NCBI GenBank assembly: GCA_001769925.1
Contig: MEPT01000035.1
Span: 1-13,543, forward strand
Reading direction: 5' to 3'
Length of the DNA stretch: 13,543 bases
DNA from: Bdellovibrionales bacterium RBG_16_40_8
GTDB lineage: Bacteria > Bdellovibrionota > Bdellovibrionia > Bdellovibrionales > UBA1609
Positions 1 to 6,090 of this stretch are shown in pieces. The position numbers and the translations under genes are program-made. How positions within the stretch are numbered: position 1 is the first letter of the stretch; each line of letters opens with the position of its first letter. The notes under the pieces are model-generated. The model was not told where the DNA came from, made no database searches, and saw nothing but the letters and a program-made list of their open reading frames with translations.

Positions 1-894
1 CGCGTTTATACAGAGTGTAAGGCGGCCCATATCGTGCTTGAAGGAAATCGCGCTACCGAGGTTATAGCTGATGTTGTTGATCATCGCGAAAGACGCACTG
101 GTCAGCAGGTACGCATAAAAACTCGTTTTGTGTTAATTGCCGGTGGTGCTTTCGGCACTCCGTCTTTAATTCGAAAAAATAAATTAAGTAGGTCGCGCTG
201 GCTGGGGCACAATTTATCTCTACATCCAGCTACAAAAGTCTATGCCGAGTTTGGTGAAAAAATTAATGGGTGGGTGGGTACACCTCAGGCCTATCACTCA
301 GAAGAGTTTTCAAACGAAGGGCTTTTATTCGAGGGTGTGTTTGTGCCGCCTGATCTTGCTGCATTTATGACGCCTTTTATGGGAGCAAAACTTCATGAGT
401 TTATGAAGAATTATTCACATATGGCCACATTTGGCGTGATGGTAGAAGACGAAGGGCATGGGCGTATACTAGACCTGCCTGGTTTGGGCACAGTTGCAAA
501 ATATAGTTTATCTCATGATGATGCGGCAAAGCTCGTAAAAGCCATGGCACTTATGGCAGAATTATTTCTCAAATCAGGGGCCAAACGTGTAATACCAATG
601 GTGCGCGACACTAATTTGGAGATGCGAACGTTAGCAGACGTCGAGCGTTTTCGCCGCACAAAAATTTCACCAAAAAGTATCGAGATAGCCGCATTTCATC
701 CGCTTGGCACAGCCAGGATGGCAGTTACCCCTGATAATGGCGTTATTGACACAAATGGTAGGATATTCGGCAAAGAAAATATTTATGTTGCTGATGGCAG
801 TATTTTTCCGTCATCACTAGGGGTTAACCCACAGTTAACCATTATGGCCTTTGCTGACCGCATCGCGCGCACACTTGCAGCACAGGCACTTTAA
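1..894 (+). CDS. GMC-family FAD-dependent alcohol oxidoreductase, C-terminal part (5' end outside window)
   Basis: The reading frame is open from base 1, so the GTG at 34 is an internal codon and not the start; the N-terminal FAD-binding fold lies upstream of the window. The visible part carries the FAD-domain piece VLIAGGAFGTPSLI and the GMC C-terminal signature: AFHPLGTARM (catalytic His codon at 697-699), then IYVADGSIFPSSLGVNPQLT with the conserved Asn codon at 826-828. GMC enzymes oxidise alcohols, sugars or sterols with FAD. The mid-region (LSLHPATKVYAEF, EGVFVPPDLAAF) resembles bacterial GMC members often annotated as long-chain alcohol or choline-type oxidoreductases, but the substrate cannot be read from this fragment. 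An aldehyde dehydrogenase gene follows 67 bp downstream on the same strand, which fits alcohol-to-aldehyde-to-acid oxidation (inference). The family call is firm. Confidence 0.9.
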   Translation, partial: RVYTECKAAHIVLEGNRATEVIADVVDHRERRTGQQVRIKTRFVLIAGGAFGTPSLIRKNKLSRSRWLGHNLSLHPATKVYAEFGEKINGWVGTPQAYHSEEFSNEGLLFEGVFVPPDLAAFMTPFMGAKLHEFMKNYSHMATFGVMVEDEGHGRILDLPGLGTVAKYSLSHDDAAKLVKAMALMAELFLKSGAKRVIPMVRDTNLEMRTLADVERFRRTKISPKSIEIAAFHPLGTARMAVTPDNGVIDTNGRIFGKENIYVADGSIFPSSLGVNPQLTIMAFADRIARTLAAQAL

Positions 895-924
895 CAAGAA
901 CCTTAACAAGAAGTGTAACTGGCT

Positions 925-960
925 TGATTTATTACCCAATGCGGGCTATTTTTTTTAATC
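925..960 (+). terminator. weak possible terminator after the GMC gene
   Basis: A CCC/GGG mini-stem with a 5-base loop (ACCCAATGCGGGCT) is followed by a run of eight T. The T-run is terminator-like but the stem is only three base pairs, so the stop may be leaky or absent. The next gene begins immediately after the T-run. Confidence 0.2.
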
Positions 961-961
961 A

Positions 962-2347
962 ATGGAAAAAAAATCTTCAATTAACGAAATTTTTCAAAAA
1001 CAAAAATTATTATTTTCATCTGGGCAAACAAAATCATACGCCTGGCGCTATGATATGCTAACTCGCCTTGAATCCCTTGTTAAAGAAAATAAAGAAAGCC
1101 TCTGCCAAGCATTGTATAAAGATCTGCGAAAGCCATTACATGAATCCTTAATTAGTGAAATTGCCTTTGTGCTTGATGATATTAAGCTTGCGAAGAAAAA
1201 ATTATGCCGCTGGATGAAACCAAAATGCGTTTGCACTCCGTTTTATATTTGGCCATCTCATAGCCGAATTTATTATGAACCCCTTGGCGTCATTCTAACA
1301 ATCGCACCTTGGAACTACCCTGTGCAATTATCTTTATCACCTTTGATAGGGGCACTTGCTGCCGGCAACTGCGCAATTATTAAACCTTCTGAGCTTTCGC
1401 CTAGCACTTCACACCTCATATGCGAACTTATAGCTAAATATTTTGCTGAAAACTCTGTGGCTGCTATTGAAGGCGCTATACCTGAAACTACAAGCCTTTT
1501 AGCGCTTAAATTTGACCACATATTTTTTACTGGCAGCATTCCTATCGGTAAAATTGTTATGCAAGCAGCGGCAAAAAATCTTGTACCAGTCACACTTGAA
1601 CTAGGAGGTAAAAGCCCTCTAATAGTTTGCAAAGACGCCGATCTTGATCTTGCGGCGCGACGCTTAGTTTGGGGCAAATTCTATAATTCAGGACAGTCTT
1701 GCGTTGCCCCTGATTATCTATATGTACACGAGTCAATTGCACAAAATTTCTTAGAAAAAATAAAAAATACCATTCATGAGCAGTTTGGTGAAAATGAGCA
1801 ACACAGTAATAGCTATGCTAGAATTGTGAATGCTCGCAGTCATCAGCGAATTTGTAGTCTCATAGATAAAGGTAAAATTTATTATGGTGGCAAAACTGAC
1901 GTAAATGACCTTTATATTCAGCCGACAATTCTTACTGGCGTTAGCTGGTCTGACCCAGTTATGAAAGAAGAAATTTTCGGACCAATACTGCCAGTGTTTA
2001 CCTTTCAAAATTTAGACGAAGTCTTTGCTGCAATTAATGCCCAGTCAAAACCACTTTCAGCTTATTTATTTACTCAATCAAAAAAAATAAAAAAACAATT
2101 TATAAAAGACATCTCATTTGGCGGTGGCTGCATCAATGACACTGTCATTCATCTTTCAAACCCAAATCTACCATTTGGCGGTGTCGGCGATAGCGGCATG
2201 GGTGCCTACCATGGCTATAATACTTTTCTAACGTTTAGCCATAAAAAAAGCGTGGTATGGAGAACTGGCCTATTCGATTTAAAAGCGCGTTATGCGCCAT
2301 ATACCGAAAAAAAAACGAATTTTTTACGAAGAATATTCGGGGTTTAG
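962..2347 (+). CDS. aldehyde dehydrogenase, ALDH3 type (fatty or aromatic aldehyde)
   Basis: This 461-residue NAD(P)-dependent aldehyde dehydrogenase oxidises aldehydes to carboxylic acids. It has the complete motif set: APWNYP (115-120), the nucleotide-binding FTGS (199-202), the general-base Glu213 in LELGGKSP, the catalytic Cys247 in NSGQSCVAPDY, EEIFGP (336-341), and the C-terminal PFGGVGDSGMGAYHG (404-418) followed by TFSHKKS and RYAPY. The short length (about 460 against about 490-500 for ALDH1/2) and that C-terminal tail are typical of the ALDH3 class, which includes fatty-aldehyde and coniferyl-aldehyde enzymes. No membrane anchor is obvious, although the C-terminus is basic. The ATG at 962 has no clear Shine-Dalgarno sequence. 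The GMC oxidoreductase 67 bp upstream could supply its aldehyde substrate (inference). Confidence 0.93.
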   Translation: MEKKSSINEIFQKQKLLFSSGQTKSYAWRYDMLTRLESLVKENKESLCQALYKDLRKPLHESLISEIAFVLDDIKLAKKKLCRWMKPKCVCTPFYIWPSHSRIYYEPLGVILTIAPWNYPVQLSLSPLIGALAAGNCAIIKPSELSPSTSHLICELIAKYFAENSVAAIEGAIPETTSLLALKFDHIFFTGSIPIGKIVMQAAAKNLVPVTLELGGKSPLIVCKDADLDLAARRLVWGKFYNSGQSCVAPDYLYVHESIAQNFLEKIKNTIHEQFGENEQHSNSYARIVNARSHQRICSLIDKGKIYYGGKTDVNDLYIQPTILTGVSWSDPVMKEEIFGPILPVFTFQNLDEVFAAINAQSKPLSAYLFTQSKKIKKQFIKDISFGGGCINDTVIHLSNPNLPFGGVGDSGMGAYHGYNTFLTFSHKKSVVWRTGLFDLKARYAPYTEKKTNFLRRIFGV

Positions 2348-2358
2348 CCATTTAAACC
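2341..2358 (+). terminator. small stem-loop over the ALDH stop codon
   Basis: GGTTTA and TAAACC form a perfect 6-bp stem around a 6-base loop. The TAG stop (2345-2347) lies at the stem-loop boundary. No T-tract follows, so it is at best a weak or factor-assisted terminator. Confidence 0.2.
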
Positions 2359-2382
2359 AGCTTTAATTCAATCTGGCAGTTG

Positions 2383-2395
2383 GCAAACAGTTTGC
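2383..2395. promoter_or_regulatory. 13-bp palindrome upstream of the exported-protein gene
   Basis: GCAAAC-A-GTTTGC is a perfect inverted repeat with a one-base centre, 15 bp before the ATG at 2411. Its position would suit an operator. No convincing -35/-10 pair is visible beside it, so the role is a guess. Confidence 0.25.
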
Positions 2396-2410
2396 AATGT
2401 AATTTTTTGT

Positions 2411-3115
2411 ATGCGAATTTCTGCCATGCGCACATATTTTTTTATTTTTTTAATAAATTTAACGGTTTATGTGCCCCAAACCCACGCAATTTCTGCTACT
2501 GACTTCAAACAAAGCATGATTGAACATCGAAATCGCGTAGATCATGAAATGCTTATAGCATATCGCCAGTTTAAAAGTGATTTTACTAATTTAGATGAAT
2601 CATTGATAACTGAATATGCCAAAACTTACCATGATTTGCCAAAAATTATGACTCTACAAAATCTCGAAAGTTGGGGTTATCCATTTAATGAAGATATCGC
2701 GACGAGATTGGCTCTTTTTTGGGGTAGAAAAAAACAAGACTTAAATGAAAATGATCGAGCTTTTTTTGAACAAACTGTAATTGAACTAAATCGCATTGAA
2801 AGTGCGATAAAAGAAGATTTATTTTTTATGCGCCTAAAGAAATTCTACGCAAATTCTGCAGCCATTAAAGAAGAGTTGCAAAACCTTGAGCACTGGATAG
2901 ACGTATTTGATACCGCGACATTTCGCCGCGATGAAATAAATATTCCCAACTCACAATTAAATGATGCAGCCACCTATTTAAATAGAGAAAATGCTCCAGA
3001 ATTAGCTATTAAAATTGTTAAATATATGACGAAAGTTAAGAGCAAATTTAACAAACCATTTAAAGCTCTTAATAGAATCGATAGGATAGCTATCTGTCGC
3101 CAAGCTTTATTTTAA
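2411..3115 (+). CDS. exported alpha-helical protein of unknown function
   Basis: I do not recognise this 234-residue protein. The N-terminus looks like a Sec signal peptide: basic start (MRISAMR), hydrophobic stretch YFFIFLINLTVYV, and a plausible cleavage at THA|IS near residue 27. The mature part is rich in charged residues and Leu, Ile, Glu and Lys, with a helical look, has a single Cys near the C-terminus (AICRQALF), and shows no known catalytic motif. A second ATG at 2426 (residue 6) is an equally possible start; neither has a Shine-Dalgarno sequence. The 3' end overlaps the convergent zinc-ribbon gene by 26 bp. The signal peptide, uninterrupted length and codon pattern support a real gene. 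Likely location is the periplasm (inference). Confidence 0.7.
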   Translation: MRISAMRTYFFIFLINLTVYVPQTHAISATDFKQSMIEHRNRVDHEMLIAYRQFKSDFTNLDESLITEYAKTYHDLPKIMTLQNLESWGYPFNEDIATRLALFWGRKKQDLNENDRAFFEQTVIELNRIESAIKEDLFFMRLKKFYANSAAIKEELQNLEHWIDVFDTATFRRDEINIPNSQLNDAATYLNRENAPELAIKIVKYMTKVKSKFNKPFKALNRIDRIAICRQALF

Positions 3116-3293
3116 GTAATTTGCCGCAATCGCAGCAAAACGCACTTCGGTCTTTACGACGACTAGCATGTTTTATATCGTCACACCGAGAATTCATCAT
3201 AGAATTTATTTTTTCGCCGCAATCTGGGCAAAAACGTATCGTTACGTTAGTGCGGCTGTGATTAAAATTCTTGCACCTATCTTCACGTAACAT
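3090..3293 (-). CDS. small double zinc-knuckle (zinc-ribbon-like) protein
   Basis: This 67-residue protein has paired Cys knuckles, C22-P-D-C25-G and C53-C-D-C56-G, about 28 residues apart, plus Cys7, His12, Cys37 and His42 as further possible ligands. The N-terminal CKNFNHSRTN followed by RFCPDCGE matches a small proteobacterial zinc-ribbon family of unknown function that I recall from memory. The centre is basic (KHASRRKDR), compatible with nucleic-acid or protein binding. The ATG at 3293 is preceded by TTTAGG at useful spacing. It lies downstream of the RRM gene on the same strand, separated by 83 bp containing a strong hairpin, so co-transcription is possible but would need read-through. 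The 3' end overlaps the convergent exported-protein gene by 26 bp, which is unusual but common for short tail-to-tail pairs. Confidence 0.7.
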   Translation of the reverse strand: MLREDRCKNFNHSRTNVTIRFCPDCGEKINSMMNSRCDDIKHASRRKDRSAFCCDCGKLLKIKLGDR

Positions 3294-3309
3294 GATAACC
3301 TAAACTTTC

Positions 3310-3353
3310 GGCGCAAGCGCCATCGCCCTCTTCTTTTTATAAAAAAAGAGGGC
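3310..3353 (-). terminator. strong hairpin plus a smaller one between the RRM and zinc-ribbon genes
   Basis: GCCCTCTT (3325-3332) pairs with AAGAGGGC (3346-3353). The interior 3334-3345 is itself a T5-AT-A5 palindrome, so with C3333 bulged the stem is nearly continuous. On the minus strand, which transcribes both flanking genes, no T-tract follows. Instead a second hairpin (GGCG-CTTG-CGCC, 3310-3321) lies between it and the zinc-ribbon start. On the plus strand it is followed only by ATGATTTTAAT. It may terminate RRM transcription, act as an attenuator for the zinc-ribbon gene, or be an RNA-processing or stabilising element. Confidence 0.45.
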
Positions 3354-3376
3354 ATGATTTTAATAAAAAATATTAT

Positions 3377-3709
3377 TTAGTAGCGTCCGCCACGGCCGCC
3401 ACCGCGATTAAAACCGCCGCCACCGCCACTGCGACCAAAACCGCCGCCACCAGATCGTGGTTCTTGTGGTTTAGCTTCTGAAATATTTAGCTGTCGCCCT
3501 TCTAATTCACGACCAGCGACTTCGCGTATGCACGCGGCCGCTTCATCATCTGTAGACATTTCAACAAAGGCAAAACCTTTGCTACGACCGGTATCACGAT
3601 CAGTGATGACTTTGGCAGACTCAACTGTGCCAAACTGTGCAAACAGTGAGTTCAGACTATCTGAAGTTACTGAAAATGCTAAATTGCCAACGTAAAGTTT
3701 TCTTCCCAT
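3377..3709 (-). CDS. RRM-type RNA-binding protein with glycine-rich tail
   Basis: This 110-residue protein has one RNA-recognition motif (about residues 3-82) with RNP2 LYVGNL (5-10) and RNP1 KGFAFVEM (44-51), both with the aromatic residues needed for RNA stacking. A Gly/Arg/Phe-rich tail follows (about 91-110, ending GGRGGRY). Proteins of this layout occur in cyanobacteria and many proteobacteria, and cyanobacterial members are known to be cold-inducible; they are thought to act as RNA chaperones. The open frame extends nine codons upstream, but the ATG at 3709 is chosen because AGGAGGT sits at ideal spacing before it (3713-3719) and homologues begin right before the K-LYVGNL strand. An extended -10 promoter candidate and an inverted repeat covering the Shine-Dalgarno site lie in its leader, suggesting translational control (inference). 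Confidence 0.93.
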   Translation of the reverse strand: MGRKLYVGNLAFSVTSDSLNSLFAQFGTVESAKVITDRDTGRSKGFAFVEMSTDDEAAACIREVAGRELEGRQLNISEAKPQEPRSGGGGFGRSGGGGGFNRGGGRGGRY

Positions 3710-3712
3710 AAG

Positions 3713-3743
3713 ACCTCCTGAGGCTGGGCGCCGCAATGGAGGT
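3713..3743 (-). promoter_or_regulatory. inverted repeat that can pair with the RRM gene's Shine-Dalgarno sequence
   Basis: On the minus strand the leader contains ACCTCC (plus 3738-3743), then 19 bases, then GGAGGT (plus 3713-3718), the latter being the core of the ribosome binding site. The six-base arms are perfectly complementary, so the leader RNA can fold to hide the site. The ACCTCC arm also mimics the anti-Shine-Dalgarno of 16S rRNA. Seen directly; the regulatory role is inferred. Confidence 0.4.
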
Positions 3744-3791
3744 TGAACGAAATGCTCAAAAGCTCAAAGTGCGACAAAATAATTGCTCGGC

Positions 3792-3800
3792 AGTATACCA
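3792..3800 (-). promoter_or_regulatory. extended -10 promoter candidate for the RRM gene
   Basis: The minus strand reads TGGTATACT, an extended -10 (TGN plus TATACT, five of six matches to TATAAT). There is no good -35 at 16-18 bp, which extended -10 promoters can lack. Transcription would start near 3785, giving a leader of about 75 bases that contains the Shine-Dalgarno inverted repeat. Confidence 0.4.
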
Positions 3801-4081
3801 CGGATAAGCTCTTCGCGCAGGTTTATTTCATAAATTCTTAACAATTTATAAAAATTTACAGCCTAATCCCTCCAATTGACCATTATCATTATATATATAA
3901 GCTATATAGCAAATAAATTGCACCCTGTCTTAAATAGACTGCGCCATACAACGCCTAAATTGCGACGAAAATTACGCACTTAATTAATATAAATGAAATT
4001 TAAATCAACCCATTTCCTGCAACTATATGCAAACACGATGGATTCGTATGGTCATTAATACACTATTATAAGGAGGCTATT

Positions 4082-4492
4082 ATGCAAGTTCGAGAAATTA
4101 TGAACAAAAAGGTAGATGTAATCAACTATATGAGATCTGCCAAAGAGGCTGCAAAAATGATGAAAATGGGTGACTATGGCTCACTGCCAGTAGAGCGCGA
4201 CGATAAGATGGTTGGCATGATCACCGATCGCGATATCACTCTACGTGTTGTCGGCGAAGATAAAGACCCAAACATCACAAAAGTACAAGATTGCATGTCT
4301 AAGGGTATTAACTATTGCTTTGATACTGACGACATAAAAGTTCTGGCAGATAAAATGAAATCATCTAGACACCGACGCATACCGGTAGTCAACAAAGACA
4401 AAAAATTAGTTGGTATTGTTTCAACTCGTGAGCTTTTAACAAAAGTTAATGATCACGAACTCTCGTACGAAACGATGGCAAAAATATGCTAG
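4082..4492 (+). CDS. stand-alone tandem CBS-domain protein
   Basis: This 136-residue protein is almost entirely two CBS domains (about 7-60 and 71-125), the Bateman module that binds adenine nucleotides. The first repeat ends in GMITDRDI (45-52), with the Thr/Asp ribose-phosphate motif intact. The second ends in GIVSTREL (111-118), where Asp is replaced by Glu two positions on (T-R-E), so the second site may bind differently. No fused catalytic or transport domain is present, so it is probably a soluble energy-state or stress sensor with an unknown partner. The ATG at 4082 has an excellent ribosome binding site (AAGGAGG, about 6 bases upstream). It is monocistronic, ending in a convergent arrangement with the outer-membrane protein gene and a 12-bp stem-loop. 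Confidence 0.9.
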   Translation: MQVREIMNKKVDVINYMRSAKEAAKMMKMGDYGSLPVERDDKMVGMITDRDITLRVVGEDKDPNITKVQDCMSKGINYCFDTDDIKVLADKMKSSRHRRIPVVNKDKKLVGIVSTRELLTKVNDHELSYETMAKIC

Positions 4493-4507
4493 TTATTATC
4501 TAATCCG

Positions 4508-4542
4508 GTGAAGCTCTCTTAAAATGTACTAGAGAGCTTCAC
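4508..4542. terminator. 12-bp perfect stem-loop shared by two convergent genes
   Basis: GTGAAGCTCTCT (4508-4519) pairs with AGAGAGCTTCAC (4531-4542) around an 11-base loop. It begins 16 bp after the CBS stop and contains the last codons of the convergent gene, whose TAA stop (4519-4521) lies at the stem-loop boundary. Neither strand has a T-tract after it, so it is a bidirectional stem rather than a classic intrinsic terminator. Confidence 0.5.
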
Positions 4543-5721
4543 ATTACCACCCTCCCAAAAATCTGACCTAGCTAACCTATCACCATCAAATGTAAGAAGA
4601 ACCTCTAAAACTGTGGATACACTTGGTACATATTGCCAAGCTAGATTAAATCTGTGATCAACCTTTGAAGCAACCTTCTTTACAGTACTAATCTTGCCGT
4701 CGTGATCTACTGAAACAAAACTATAGCCAAAGCGATAAATATTTTTATCACGCACTATTATGTTTGTCCAAAAAAATGGCTGCCACGATTCTAATGACTG
4801 ACTCTCATCATTGCGACGCCATATATGTTTTGACCACATAAGTCCCGCCTCAATTTTCTGTAACTCACGACTCCACTGCGCGCGATATCGCTCACGCATC
4901 AAGGCGGTATCAATTATTGTCGATGCCGGCGCTGTCGGCTCTTCTTTCTCATGCTTACGTTCAAATTCAAATTGCAAATTACGATAACCAGACTCAACAG
5001 CACTTCTTGAGGTTAATATAAATTGTAAACGATCATATTTATAAAGACGTTTTATATCTGAAAATTCCCACTCTGTGGGCTCTTCGTAGCGTAAAGAAAT
5101 TTCTCTAAACTTCTTAATATTATCTACTTCGCGAAATAGTGTTCCTAACGTAACTGGCCGTTTGCGAAAACGGTCGGTATCGATATTTCGATCATTGCGC
5201 GACATTTCTGGGTAAAATATGTAAACAGACAAATATTTCTGCAAATCAATTTGCCTAATATACGAAATACCTAAATCATCACTACGTTTTTGAAATTCTG
5301 GCTCGCCAAATACGCTAAAAGCATTTTTATGATTAACGTCCCAAAAAATAAACTCTAAAATTGTGCCAGAAAACTCATCCTCAAAATCAGCTTTATGAAA
5401 ATGCGTAATAGAAAAATCAACTTGCGTGTACAGTGAAAACTTAGCGTGAAATGCCTCATTAATAAAAAACTGTTTAGCACCAAGGCTGCCCACCGAACCA
5501 ATAAAAGCTCTGGGCGATGAGTAATAAAGAGACACTTGGCTAAGTGAAGGGGCATATGTCAGAAAATCAGATTCATATTCTCCGTCAACAAGAGAGGGGT
5601 CATCAAATGACTTAGCCTCTTGCTCATTTAATGAGGTAAATTCAGGGTGCAGTGAAATGGCTTTGGCATGAACTGTAAAAAATAATACGATTAATACAAT
5701 TAAAGTTCGTCTATTGATCAT
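4519..5721 (-). CDS. probable outer-membrane beta-barrel protein, unknown family
   Basis: The frame is open to 5850, but the ATG at 5721 is preferred because it starts a clean signal peptide: MINRR, hydrophobic TLIVLIVLFFTV, then HAKA|ISLHPEF, cleaving near residue 20. That gives a 400-residue protein. The ATG has no good Shine-Dalgarno. The mature part shows many short amphipathic stretches with alternating polar and aromatic residues (YRFGYSFVSV, FNLAWQYVPSV, QFEFERKH), no long hydrophobic helices, and ends NVKLSSTF with the C-terminal Phe typical of BAM-inserted barrels. I do not recognise a specific family; a porin-like or surface-export role is possible. No cysteine lies in the mature part apart from none seen by eye. 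It faces the Tyr-rich small gene divergently across about 155 bp. Confidence 0.6.
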   Translation of the reverse strand: MINRRTLIVLIVLFFTVHAKAISLHPEFTSLNEQEAKSFDDPSLVDGEYESDFLTYAPSLSQVSLYYSSPRAFIGSVGSLGAKQFFINEAFHAKFSLYTQVDFSITHFHKADFEDEFSGTILEFIFWDVNHKNAFSVFGEPEFQKRSDDLGISYIRQIDLQKYLSVYIFYPEMSRNDRNIDTDRFRKRPVTLGTLFREVDNIKKFREISLRYEEPTEWEFSDIKRLYKYDRLQFILTSRSAVESGYRNLQFEFERKHEKEEPTAPASTIIDTALMRERYRAQWSRELQKIEAGLMWSKHIWRRNDESQSLESWQPFFWTNIIVRDKNIYRFGYSFVSVDHDGKISTVKKVASKVDHRFNLAWQYVPSVSTVLEVLLTFDGDRLARSDFWEGGNVKLSSTF

Positions 5722-5756
5722 GTATGTGTTGCTACTGATAAAATATTTGCTGCTGC

Positions 5757-5771
5757 ACATTAGCTTAATGT
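5757..5771. promoter_or_regulatory. ACATTA-GCT-TAATGT inverted repeat in a divergent intergenic region
   Basis: A perfect 6-bp inverted repeat with a 3-bp centre lies 35 bp upstream of the outer-membrane protein start. On the minus strand a TTGATT-16-TACATT pair nearby could be the promoter, and on the plus strand TTGACG (5816-5821) with GATACC 17 bp later could serve the small gene. The repeat may be an operator for either; this is weakly supported. Confidence 0.25.
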
Positions 5772-5876
5772 ACACAAATGTAAAAAATTTGTCATAAAAA
5801 TCAATAAATCTTAATTTGACGAATTCTCGCCTTAGGCAGATACCGATCATAGCTAATAAAACATGGAGGAATAGTC

Positions 5877-6087
5877 ATGAAACACCTATTAACAGTTTTA
5901 CTCATAAGTTTTTTAAGTGCTTTTACAAGTGCTGATGTATTACTACCTGACAGACTGCCAGAAACAGTGGTTGTACGTGTCACAGGTTTATTATCCAACT
6001 TATTTTTATGGCGGATACGCGTATAACTACACTCCATATTTTTATTATAATTACGGGCCTTATGGATATTACTTTTATAGATTTTAA
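5877..6087 (+). pseudogene. small secreted Tyr-rich protein, apparently frameshifted
   Basis: An ATG at 5877 with a good ribosome binding site (GGAGGA, 5865-5870) starts a signal peptide: MKHLLTVLLISFLSAFTSA. The frame as given continues as a nondescript tail and stops at 6024-6026 (49 residues). The +1 frame, open from ATG 5935 to the TAA at 6085-6087, encodes a strongly biased Tyr/Gly/Pro/Asn peptide (YGGYAYNYTPY, YNYGPYGYYFYRF). Deleting one base near 5937 joins the signal peptide to this tail, giving A-D-Y-Y-Y-L-T-D and a protein of about 69 residues. It was probably a small exported Tyr-rich surface or envelope peptide. The break may be a real mutation or a sequence error; programmed frameshifting is possible, but no slippery heptamer is seen. 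The end lies 3 bp from the convergent nhaA stop. Confidence 0.5.
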
Positions 6088-6090
6088 TTA

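Larger units (their letters stand above)
3710..4081. other. 372-bp divergent intergenic region between RRM and CBS genes
   Basis: No gene is visible in this stretch. The left 90 bp is the RRM leader and promoter candidate. The rest is very AT-rich and includes a TTGACC (3876-3881) without a well-spaced -10, an ATATATATAA run, the perfect palindrome GCTATATAGC (3901-3910), and a small GTCT-TAAAT-AGAC repeat (3927-3939). The CBS gene's strong ribosome binding site AAGGAGG is at its right end (about 4070-4076). A promoter for the CBS gene must lie here; TTGCGA at 3960 with a TTAATA/TAATAT about 18-19 bp downstream is the best guess but weak. Confidence 0.5.

Noticed and set aside
1048..2008. Three minus-strand open frames inside the aldehyde dehydrogenase gene
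   Set aside because: They lie opposite a gene with all family motifs, show no domain, signal peptide or ribosome site, and are antisense shadows.
3710..3736. Longer RRM protein starting nine codons upstream
   Set aside because: That start has no ribosome binding site, whereas AGGAGGT is ideally placed for the ATG at 3709 and lies within the longer frame.
3876..3910. TTGACC plus TATATA as a strong promoter for the CBS gene
   Set aside because: No TATAAT-like hexamer lies 16-18 bp from TTGACC; the available AT runs are at 12-14 or 21 bp.
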